From the NCBI GenBank assembly GCA_964600385.1, contig CAZRJC010000005.1:87278-151277 (forward strand): a stretch of DNA of 64,000 bases, written 5' to 3'. The position numbers were made by a program, and so were the translations under genes. Below are positions 26,352-35,800 of the stretch, piece after piece. This DNA is from DMER64 sp964600385. Lineage in GTDB: Bacteria > Bacteroidota > Bacteroidia > Bacteroidales > UBA932. The notes beneath the pieces were generated by a model. It ran no database searches and was not told the origin of the DNA. It was given only the letters and a program-made list of their open reading frames with translations. How positions within the stretch are numbered: position 1 is the stretch's first letter; each line of letters starts with the position of its first letter.

Positions 26352-27080
26352 TTAATATTTGAGAATATATTCCTTATTTCCCTGAGTAATCGTTTTGATT
26401 TTTATTTTCAATCCTTTTATGCCGTCTCCGATGCATTCTCCTTCCAAAGGAAATGAAATGACATTTGTATAGTTCGCGTATTCGAGATCGTTTTTGGCAT
26501 TGTGACAGAATTCAACAACATAATAACCCTCACTGTCAATGGGGCTTTCCAACTGAAGGTCCCGTACAAGATTGAATTTGTGCTTGTCGGTATTGGATGC
26601 ATAAATGGTATATTGTATGTTAAGATGGCGTTTACTGCCAAGTCCGCCACCGCCAAGCCATATAAACTGCGGCTCGACCCTGTCAGTCCCTAAAGTGTCC
26701 TTTTGAGATGAATAGACCATATCCTGAGTCGGAACCAGATTTACTTGCTCTATTGTCACGTCTTTCCAATACTGGCTTTCGTTTGTCTGAGTTGTGTCTG
26801 TTTGGTAATACACAATTACTCTTTGCCCGTCTATAGGATCAAATTTTGCGATAGAGGCGTGGTTTACAGGGCATAAAAGCAGGGAGTCATCCGAAATGAT
26901 GTAATAAGGAAAGGACTTTGCAGCTTCGGGAAATTCATAGGACCTGGTGATGGTACCCCATGTCACTTTGGTGTTGTCCTCATTGAATAACCAGTTGTTG
27001 CAGGAAGATACAAATAATAGCAGGGCGGCCGCAGTCAGCGATGTAAGTATTTTAAATGGTGATTTTAATGGTGTTTTCAT
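26352..27080 (-). CDS. NigD-like lipoprotein
   Basis: This 242-residue lipoprotein has a signal peptide ending in the lipobox VSSC (Cys about residue 28). The rest fits the two-domain NigD-like family of Bacteroidota: an OB-like N-terminal part with the block DGQRVIVYYQTDTT, and a beta-sandwich C-terminal part starting around FIWLGGGGLG. The function of the family is unknown; NigD was first seen in a bacteriocin-linked operon. I chose the ATG at 27080 because it gives the signal peptide; a longer open frame reaches 27257. It is divergent from an ECF sigma gene and may be one of its targets. Confidence 0.8.
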   Translation of the reverse strand: MKTPLKSPFKILTSLTAAALLLFVSSCNNWLFNEDNTKVTWGTITRSYEFPEAAKSFPYYIISDDSLLLCPVNHASIAKFDPIDGQRVIVYYQTDTTQTNESQYWKDVTIEQVNLVPTQDMVYSSQKDTLGTDRVEPQFIWLGGGGLGSKRHLNIQYTIYASNTDKHKFNLVRDLQLESPIDSEGYYVVEFCHNAKNDLEYANYTNVISFPLEGECIGDGIKGLKIKIKTITQGNKEYILKY

Positions 27081-27126
27081 TTTTTTAACATGTTTGGTTT
27101 TGGTTATATAATTGCATGTATTGTAC

Positions 27127-27172
27127 AAATACTGCTTCTGTGATAAAAAATATTTTCCTTTGTGCAGTATTT
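27127..27172. promoter_or_regulatory. inverted repeat in the shared NigD-like/sigma promoter region
   Basis: AAATACTGC (27127-27135) is repeated in inverse as GCAGTATTT (27164-27172), with a 28-bp spacer. It lies in the 131-bp gap between the two divergent genes and could be a two-site operator or two oppositely facing promoter elements. Confidence 0.35.
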
Positions 27173-27211
27173 CTAAGAAGGTTGCATTTATTAATTGTTC
27201 CTGATTGACTG

Positions 27212-27730
27212 ATGAAAGATACCGAATCCTGGAAAGAACTATACGAACGCTATGCAAAGCGAATGTTGCAAGTGTGTATGCGCTATTCTCCCGACAGGGA
27301 GACGGCTCAGGATATGATGCACGACGGATTCATCCAGGTATTCAGGTCTTTGGACAAATTTACAGACAGGGGAGAAGGATCAATCAGGGCATGGATGGAA
27401 CGTATTATGATCAATACATGCCTGCAACATATCAGAAAAAAGGATTTATTGCGTGAAAGCAACAAGCTTACCGATAATCTCCAGGTTGTTAATGACCATA
27501 CTGTTGATGTGGCGGTGGAACGTGTACCGGAGGAAGTGCTGCTCCGGTTTTTACAGGAGTTACCAGTGGGTTACCGGACCGTCTTCAATCTTTACGTGTT
27601 TGAAGGCATGTCACATAAAGACATATCCAAAACACTGGGAATACGGGAAAATAGTTCTTCATCACAATTATACAGGGCAAAATGCCTGCTTGCCAAGCAG
27701 ATAACGGAATATGAAAGAAAACAGCAATAA
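27212..27730 (+). CDS. ECF-type RNA polymerase sigma factor
   Basis: This 172-residue sigma-70 family protein has region 2 (YERYAKRMLQVCMRYSPDRETAQDMMHDGFIQVF) and region 4 (LQELPVGYRTVFNLYVFEGMSHKDISKTLGI), joined by a short linker, as in extracytoplasmic-function sigma factors. The last 20 bp overlap the next gene, which encodes a protein with a cytosolic tail, one membrane helix and an exported part. That is the usual place of an anti-sigma factor. Confidence 0.93.
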   Translation: MKDTESWKELYERYAKRMLQVCMRYSPDRETAQDMMHDGFIQVFRSLDKFTDRGEGSIRAWMERIMINTCLQHIRKKDLLRESNKLTDNLQVVNDHTVDVAVERVPEEVLLRFLQELPVGYRTVFNLYVFEGMSHKDISKTLGIRENSSSSQLYRAKCLLAKQITEYERKQQ

Positions 27731-28901
27731 TTGGACAGATCGTTTCAGGGACAGGATTGAGAACTATGATGTTCCCCTCAATACTGATACCTCATGGGGT
27801 GTGATGCAATCCAGGCTTAAGAAGGCATCATCCCTGAAAATCATACGACGCGCCTTGTCTGTTGCCGCGTGTGTTATAGTGTTACTGGGCCTGAGCCTGT
27901 TCCTTTTCAGACAGGAACCGGCCGGTGTGTATAATCCCGTTTCAGCAGGGATTATTCAAGGCCCTCAATCAGAATTGGAATTCAGGGTGGAAAAGGCCAA
28001 AAGGCTGATTTCAATGAGAGCAGTTCCTGAACAGGAAGTCCGGATAGTGGCCCGGGAAGAGCCTGGGGAAGAGCCCGTTAAAGAACCGCAGCAAAAGACG
28101 CTTATGGATGAAACACCTGAAAAGCCTTCCGTTGCCGAAATCAGGAAGGATAATCCGGCCAATACGGCAACCGGTATGTTTCAGGAAGAACCTGAAAAGA
28201 ACAGGTCACGTGGTAGATTCTCCGTATCATTTGGAGGATTGCTTGCACAAAACCGGAATAACGGGAGCATAGACAATTCAGGGATCCTGATGCGGGACAA
28301 TATTGCTATGTATAATGAAAAATTATTCAATAGCAGTGTTATTACAGGCCATGTGCTGCAGGGAGCTTCAACTGTGATGAAGATGGATTACATCAATTAT
28401 GAGTATCAGTACAAAATGCCTGTTTCTTTTGGCGTTTATGTCAACAAAGAAATTGCCCGCCACTTCTCTGTGGAATCGGGCTTTTTCGCTACCAAACTGG
28501 CGGCGTCTGTCTATTACCGCTCCTCCTCGGCCGAAAATTCTTATCTGACAGACCATGTACTCTGGTATCTGGGAATCCCTCTCAAGGCCAACTGGTCATA
28601 CGTATCGGGAAGATTTTTCACTGCCTATATATCTGCAGGAGGTGCTGTAGAAAAATGTATATATTCCGGGTATACAGGAAATTTCAAAGACGAAAACGAT
28701 AACGTCAAGCCTTCTGATGTTCCTTTGCAATGGTCACTTAACGGAACTCTTGGCGCCCAGTATAATATAATTCCCCGGATTGGTATTTATATTGAGCCCG
28801 GAGTCTCTTATTATTTCAATGACGGGTCGGATATTCCCACAATTAGAAAAGAATATCAGGTGATTTTCAATTTAAATGCAGGTTTAAGGTTCACATTCTA
28901 A
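27711..28901 (+). CDS. membrane protein with predicted C-terminal outer-membrane beta-barrel, possible anti-sigma partner
   Basis: This is a 396-residue protein. Residues 1-45 are polar and probably cytosolic, 47-66 form one membrane helix, and 67-165 are a charged, Glu/Pro-rich linker. From ~170 to the end it alternates aromatic/polar strands and finishes with a NLNAGLRFTF pattern, a terminal Phe typical of outer-membrane beta-barrels (PorT/OmpA-like fold). The gene overlaps the sigma gene by 20 bp. A cytosolic tail joined to an envelope-spanning part suggests a signal sensor controlling the sigma factor. No recognised anti-sigma domain was seen, so this role is inference. It is read through the same operon as the sigma factor. 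Confidence 0.75.
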   Translation: MKENSNNWTDRFRDRIENYDVPLNTDTSWGVMQSRLKKASSLKIIRRALSVAACVIVLLGLSLFLFRQEPAGVYNPVSAGIIQGPQSELEFRVEKAKRLISMRAVPEQEVRIVAREEPGEEPVKEPQQKTLMDETPEKPSVAEIRKDNPANTATGMFQEEPEKNRSRGRFSVSFGGLLAQNRNNGSIDNSGILMRDNIAMYNEKLFNSSVITGHVLQGASTVMKMDYINYEYQYKMPVSFGVYVNKEIARHFSVESGFFATKLAASVYYRSSSAENSYLTDHVLWYLGIPLKANWSYVSGRFFTAYISAGGAVEKCIYSGYTGNFKDENDNVKPSDVPLQWSLNGTLGAQYNIIPRIGIYIEPGVSYYFNDGSDIPTIRKEYQVIFNLNAGLRFTF

Positions 28902-28944
28902 AAAATAAGCATACCTTTACACATTATTTTTCAATTATATTTTA

Positions 28945-29136
28945 ATGAACAACGGAACCGTAAAATTTTATGATGAGACCAAAGGATTTGGTTTTATTAA
29001 AGATGCAAACTCTACTAAAGAGTATTTCGTACACTCATCTGGCCTTGTTGACCGTATCAGGGATAACGATGAAGTGACTTTTGATTTACAGGAAGGAAAA
29101 AAAGGACTGAATGCAGTAAATGTTAGACGTGCTTAG
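28945..29136 (+). CDS. cold-shock domain protein
   Basis: This is a 63-residue single cold-shock domain with the RNA-binding motifs KFYDETKGFGFI (RNP1-like) and EYFVHSSGL (RNP2-like). CspA-family proteins bind single-stranded RNA and melt secondary structure. It is slightly shorter than E. coli CspA. It is followed after 28 bp by a strong terminator and is probably monocistronic. Confidence 0.93.
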   Translation: MNNGTVKFYDETKGFGFIKDANSTKEYFVHSSGLVDRIRDNDEVTFDLQEGKKGLNAVNVRRA

Positions 29137-29164
29137 TCTATTCAGATAACATTTTGAATTTTTG

Positions 29165-29191
29165 TCCCGCATAACAGCGGGATTTTTTTTT
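29165..29191 (+). terminator. rho-independent terminator of the cold-shock gene
   Basis: TCCCGC (29165-29170) pairs with GCGGGA (29177-29182) around a 6-base loop, followed by a run of about nine T. It ends just before the promoter element of the phosphopantetheinyl transferase gene. Confidence 0.85.
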
Positions 29192-29198
29192 AATTTTG
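29191..29198 (+). promoter_or_regulatory. predicted -7 box for the PPTase-NRPS operon
   Basis: TAATTTTG matches TAnnTTTG and directly follows the cold-shock terminator. It lies 8 bp before the ATG at 29207 and 20 bp before a second in-frame ATG at 29219. If it is the promoter, the second ATG gives the more normal leader. Confidence 0.5.
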
Positions 29199-29206
29199 TC
29201 AGAGGT

Positions 29207-29809
29207 ATGATTTATCTGATGACACAAATTAATAGTCTTGACGGGCATTTTGTCGATTTATGCCGGTCTTTTTTCCCCGAACACCGCAGCGAGCAGATGA
29301 TGACTTACCGTTTTCCACGTGACCGGAAATTATGTGCCGCATCGTATTTGCTGCTAATATATGCTTTACGCAGTGAGGGACTTTTTACTGAACTGCCGGT
29401 TTTCCAATATGGGACAGGGAACGAGACGTGGCAAAGCGGCAAAAAGCCCGTGCTTGCCAATTATCCGGGTATTCATTTCAGTATAAGTCATAGCAATGAA
29501 GTGGCTGTATGTGCCATATCGCATAATCCTGTGGGAATAGATGTTGAGAAAGTTGAACCTTATGACGATCAGTTGGCCCGGGCTATATGCAGTCCCTCGG
29601 AATATGAATGGGTACAGGCAGATTGTGCTGCCCGAGCGGAAAGGTTTACGGAGCTCTGGACCCGAAAGGAAAGCATGGTTAAATGCTCCGGAACGGGAAT
29701 ACAGGAAGATCCCAGACAGATTTCTTCCTTCGGATCGGTCGCAACCTCATTTTTCAATGACGGTGATAACCTTTATGCAGTAAGTCGCGCAGACAATTAT
29801 AATTCTTAA
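29207..29809 (+). CDS. 4'-phosphopantetheinyl transferase (Sfp type)
   Basis: This is a protein of about 200 residues of the Sfp/AcpT family. It has the substrate/metal motifs PVGIDVEKVEPYD and FTELWTRKESMVKCSGTG, plus HFSISHSNEVAVCAIS upstream. It moves the phosphopantetheine arm from CoA to carrier-protein serines. It lies 21 bp before the NRPS gene, so its main clients should be the two T domains there. It could also activate the two pigment ACPs. The start is either 29207 (MIYLMTQ) or 29219 (MTQINS); the open frame extends upstream to a TTG inside the terminator, which I reject. Confidence 0.92.
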   Translation: MIYLMTQINSLDGHFVDLCRSFFPEHRSEQMMTYRFPRDRKLCAASYLLLIYALRSEGLFTELPVFQYGTGNETWQSGKKPVLANYPGIHFSISHSNEVAVCAISHNPVGIDVEKVEPYDDQLARAICSPSEYEWVQADCAARAERFTELWTRKESMVKCSGTGIQEDPRQISSFGSVATSFFNDGDNLYAVSRADNYNS

Positions 29810-29830
29810 CAGATCTCTAAAAATATCAAG

Positions 29831-32800
29831 ATGGAAAATATAACCTATCCTTTATCAAACAGCCAGAAAGGCATGTACTATGAATGGCAGAAAGATAAGA
29901 ATTTAACCAGGTACAATAATCCTTATCTATACGATTTTCCCGGCTCGGTACAAGCCGAAAAATTACGTGAAGCTTTTGTAAAGGTGGTAGATGCACACCC
30001 TTTTATGAAGCTGAAATTAAAGTTCATAAAGGATGACGAAATCTCTCAGTATTATAACGAAGACGATCCGGTTGAAATTCCAATTCTATCTGTTCATGAT
30101 CAGGAAGTAACAGACCTTGCCAAAAGAGCCGTTGAGCCTTTTGATTTGCTTTCAGGAAAGCCGCTTTACAGGATAATCATATATAAAACAGAAAATAAAG
30201 TTTATGCATTCATAGACTTTCACCATATTATTTATGACGGCACCACTTCTCATGTTTTCAATAAAGACGTGGCAGCTGCATATTCCGGTAACCATTTGGA
30301 AAAGGAAACATTTACCTGTTGTGATTTTGCTCTTAAGGAAAATGAAGAGGGACATGAACAGAGATATGAACTGGAAAAAGACTATTTCAGAAAACGTCTT
30401 TCGGGTGTCTCAATGACACAGCTTCCTGTTACTTTTCATCCCGATAACGAAACAGGTGCCATTGGCATTGTATCGGATTTTATTGACCGTGATACAGTGA
30501 ATGATTTCTGTACCCGGCTCAAGGTTTCTCCAAACAACCTGTTTGCAGGGGCTCTGGGTATTTGTCTGAACAAGTATACGCGTGATAATGAAATTGCTTT
30601 CTGTACCGCTCATCACGGACGAATTGGAGACAATCTCAACAATTCTGTGGGTATGTTTGTCAAAATATTACCTTTTACCATCTCGATTTCAGCTGAAAAT
30701 AAAATTGCGGCCTATCTTAAGTCCATTCGCTCGGATATGAAAGAATTGTGGGAAATGCAGACTTATCCCTTTGCCGATATGGCCAGAGACCTTGGTGCCA
30801 CAATGGAGTTGTCCTATACATACCAAAAAAGTTTAATAGAGTATTTTGATATGGAAGGGGGGCGGGTAAATATCACTTATCTGCATGAATGTACCACAAC
30901 GGATAAACTCAGTGTCTATGTTTATCTTTTTCCTGATAAATACGAAATAAGAAGTGAATATAACAGGGCTTTATACGACCGTGAATTTATCCGGACATTC
31001 ACTACTGCCATAAAAACGGCTGCTCTTTCAATGATCAGCTCCAATCCGGAAATGGATGCTTTAGCTTCTGTTTCTGTGGTAACAGGAGAGATGAAAGAGA
31101 AATTGCTGGCGCTTTCTGCCGGCAAACAGGTGCCCTGGAACATGCATGAGACTTTCATAGATCTCTTCAGGTATCATGCACGCAACATGCCGGACCATAT
31201 TGCCGTATCGGACGGTACTTCCTCTCTGACATACGCTCAACTCGACATGCTTTCAGATAAAATGGCAGGTAAACTTATTCAAATGGGAGTTGGAATGAAC
31301 GATTTTGTAGCCGTAATGCTGTCGAGGACCGTTCGTTTTGTTACCTGTATTCTGGCCGTTCAGAAAGCCGGCGCTGCCTATGTACCCATGGACAGTGAAT
31401 ATCCTAACGATCGTCTTGAGTATATGTTGGGCGATTCATGCGCCAGGTTACTGATTACTGAACGTGCGCTGTATGAGTCCAAAAAGAATGAAGGTCATTT
31501 TGATGTGCAAAATGTATTTTTTGCAGACGAATGGAACCCCGAATCCGTCGGGGTTGCCCATCTGCCTGTACCCGGACCCGATACCCCTGCATACATGATC
31601 TATACATCCGGATCAACCGGCAAACCAAAAGGAGTTGTGATATCCCACAAATCGCTCAGGGCTCTTATAGTATGGAACAGCAGCGATTTAGATATAAACA
31701 GTAATGATCACATTTGTTGCCATGCCAGTTTCAGTTTTGATGCCTCGGTACAGGATATATTGCCTCCGCTTGGTCTGGGAGCGACTGTTTATATCATTCC
31801 TTCCGAGCTCAGGCAGGATATGATGGGATTGTTTAAATACCTGACTGATAATAAAATAACAGGTGGCACCTTTAGTACTGTTTTTGGTATGGAAATGGTC
31901 AACCAGTTTGAACTTCCTTTACGTTTTGCAATGCTTGGAGGGGAGAAACTGCTGCCCTGTAAAAAAAGAAAAATGCAGATAGTGAACGGATACGGTCCCA
32001 CTGAATTCACTGTTTGTTCCAATTTCCATTTTTTAGATCAGAACAAGCATACCAATAACATACCCATTGGAAGACCCGTTCCCAATTCCTGGTCCTATGT
32101 GCTCGATGCGGGAGGTCAATTGTTGCCTGCCGGCACTCCGGGTGAGCTTTGTCTCTCCGGAATGCAAATAAGTGAGGGATACTGGCAAAGAGAAGATCTT
32201 ACTTCGTCGAGATTTGTTCCCAATCCTTACAGTACGTGTGAAGAAAACCGGAAGATATACCGTACGGGAGACCTTGTGAAATGGAATGAAGAGGGCGATC
32301 TGGAATATTTGGGACGTATAGATTCACAGGTCAAGCTGAGAGGATTCCGTATTGAATTGGGTGAGATAGAAACCATGATGTCCACTTTTGAGGGCATTCA
32401 GGGTGCGGTGGTTGATATCAAGGAGTTTAGCGGTGCCCGGCATCTTTGCGGCTATTACATAGAAAATGCGAACTGTAAAGTGGATGAAAAAGAGCTTATT
32501 GACTATCTGAAAGCCGGTCTGACAGAATATATGGTGCCTTCGGCCTTCATGAAAATGGATGCTTTCCCCATGACTCCCAACGGGAAGGTAAACCGGAAGC
32601 TCTTGCCGGTTCCTCATCTGGCTCCGGTGGAAATGATCCCGCCCGGTACCGAAGTGGAAAAAACCATCTTCAATACGGTATCGGGGATACTTGGCACACA
32701 GGAGTTTGGTGTTACTACCAATCTGTTATCCATAGGACTTACCTCTATTCTTGCCATCAAACTTTCTGTTGCTCTGAACAAACAGCAGAATCTTCTCCTG

Positions 32801-35800
32801 CAGACTAAAGATATTCTCAAGCTCAAGACCATCAAACTGATGGCCGCTGTGACCCAGGCCATTGCCGCAGAGGAAGCGTCTCCTGAAAGCGCTCCGGCCG
32901 TCGAATTACGTGAATCTTATCCGCTTACCGAAGCCCAGAAAGGCGTTTATTACGACTGGGAAAAGAACAGGGATGCCCTCCAATACAATATTCCTTCTGC
33001 ATTGAGGTGCTCTCTTGAAACAGATCCGCGCAGGCTTAAAGAGGCCGTAACAGCAGTGATAGATGCTCATCCTTATATCAAAACAGTTCTGGCCATTGAG
33101 GACGGTAATCTGGTTCAGAAACGCCGTGACAACCTTGTAACAGATATAATGATCAAACAGACAACAGAAGAAATGATGTCTTCTGTCTGTTCCCATTTTG
33201 TGAAACCCTTCAATCTTTTCTCTGAAAATCTTTTCCGTTTTGAAATCTGGCAGACCGAGTCCCATACATGGCTCCTGATGGATATGCATCATATTGTTTT
33301 TGACGGTCTTTCAGTCTCGGTTTTCCTTAATGACCTCACAAGGGCCTTTAATAACGAGCCTGTTGCGCCTGAAGTGTTTACTGCTTTTGATGTAGCTCTC
33401 GAAGAAGAAAATTCACTGTCTTCCGGTCATTTTGCCGAGGCAGAAACTTACTTTGACCGGCTGATGGAAGGAACGTCCATGTCTGTATTTCCGCCCTCAC
33501 CATATGTTACCGCAGGGAATCCCGCCGGAGAAAGTGTGGCGCATATTCCAGCCGCACAGGTGAACGACTTTTGCAGGAAGTACGGGGTTACGGTAAATGC
33601 TTTCTTCCTGTCCGTTCTGTGCCAGGTCGTACAGCGTTATACCAGAGAATCCCGGGTGGCGCTGACCATGGCCTCGGGTGGGCGTTCGGATAGCCGGCTT
33701 TCCAATACATTCGGCATGTTTGTCAAGACTCTCCCGGTTGTGGCAGACTTTTCAAAGAGCATGGCTTTTGTGGAATTTGCCAGAAACATCCAGGAACAGA
33801 CTTTCTCGACCATCGAGAACGAGATCTTTCCCTATACACGTATGGTTGAAAAATATGGTATTGTTCCTCAGATCAACTATGTATACGAAGGTGGCCTGGA
33901 CCTTGAGCTGTCGCTTAACGGACAAATGGCCGAGATCAGATCGCTGGAGCTCGACACTGTGAAGTTCCCCTTTGGAATAGTTGTGGAACCGCACGGAGAT
34001 GATTATTCAATGACTGTTCAGAGCGATCCAAAACAGTATGCCCGGCCCGATACAGAGCGATTCTGCCATATATTTGCCGTAACGGCTTCTGCCATGGCCG
34101 CTTCACCCGAACTGCCTGCCCGGAGTTTTTCCCTGCTCGATGAACAGGATAGAAAACAAATTCTTGATTTCTCACGGGGCGAGGAACTCGAATACGACCG
34201 CAATACCACCTTCATTGACCTGTTCAGGGAAAATGTAAAGAAATATCCCGATCGTCCTGCCGTAAAGGATTCATTGGATACCCTCACATACAAAGAACTG
34301 GACAACAGGTCGGAAGTACTGGCCGGAGCCCTTAAGGCCTTTGGCGTCACAAAAGACACCTATGTGGCCGTCATGGTTACCCGCAGAAAAGAATTTATTG
34401 TAAGTATTCTGGCCGTTCAGAAAGCGGGGGGAGCTTATGTTCCCATGGACAATGAATACCCTAATGACAGGTTACTGTACATGCTGGAGAACAGTGAATC
34501 TAAGGTTCTTATTACAGAGCGTGCGTTGTTCGAAGCCAAACGGAACGAAGGCGATTTCCAGGTCAAAACAGTCCTTTTTGTTGACGAGTTCGATTTTTCT
34601 CAGCCGGTTACAGCCATACTTCCGGCGCCCGCCCCGGAGGACCTCGCCTATATGATCTATACCTCGGGTTCCACCGGAAAGCCAAAAGGGGTAATGATAC
34701 GCCACCAGTCTCTAAGGGCATTGGCAGCCTGGCATCTTCACGATCTGCAGATCACATTCAATGACAATCATTGTGTCCATCCGAGTTTCAGTTTCGATGC
34801 CTCGGTCGATGATTTATTCCCTCCGCTGGCTGCAGGAGCCTGTGTACACATTATTCCTTCGGACATGCGCCAGAATATGGTTGAACTCTATAATTATATG
34901 GTGGAGAACAATATATCCGGCGGTTCGTTCAGTACTCAGTTCGGGCTAGAGATGGTCAACCAGTTTGAGCTTCCCATGCGTTTTATTATAATGGGAGGGG
35001 AGAAGATGGTTCCGGCAAAGAAGAGAAACGTAAAAATCATAAACGGCTACGGACCAACCGAATTTACGGTTTGTTCACATTATCATATTGTCGATCAGGA
35101 TAAAAATGAAGAAAATATACCTATAGGACGACCTGTTCCAAATACCTGGTCCTATGTAATGGATGCCAATAAGGAGCTCATGCCGGTAGGACTGGCCGGC
35201 GAGTTGTGCCTGTCGGGAACACAAATAGCCAAAGGATACTGGAAAAGAGAAGACCTTACTGCTGAGAAATTCACCGATAATCCGTATGCTACCTGTCCGG
35301 AAAATGCAAAAATTTACCGCACAGGTGACCTGGTAAGATGGAATGAACAGGGTGTGCTTGAATATATAGGACGTATTGACAATCAGGTCAAATTGAGGGG
35401 ATTCCGTATTGAACTCGGCGAAATCGAAAGCATGATGTCTAAATTCAGGGGCATTCTTTCTGCCGTGACGGATATTAAAGAAATTTCGGGAGCACAGCAA
35501 CTGTGTGCTTACTATGTGGTTGAACCGTACGGAAAAGTGGAACGGGAAGCTCTTGTTGATTATCTTAAGTCCGGTCTTACCGAATATATGGTTCCTGCTG
35601 CCTTTATGGAAATGAAATCATTCCCGCTTACTCCTAACGGCAAAGTAAACCGCAAGGCGCTGCCTCTACCTGAAATGGCCCGTTCCGTCGAATACATGGC
35701 CCCTACAAACAAATTGGAAGAGGACATATGCCAGGTGTTCTCGGAGTTGCTCAAAGTGGAGAAAGTGGGGATTTTGGACAATTTCTTTGAGATTGGTGGA

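Noticed and set aside
27081..27257. N-terminal extension of the NigD-like lipoprotein to 27257
   Set aside because: It would overlap the divergent sigma gene and bury the signal peptide 60 residues inside; the ATG at 27080 gives a normal lipoprotein.
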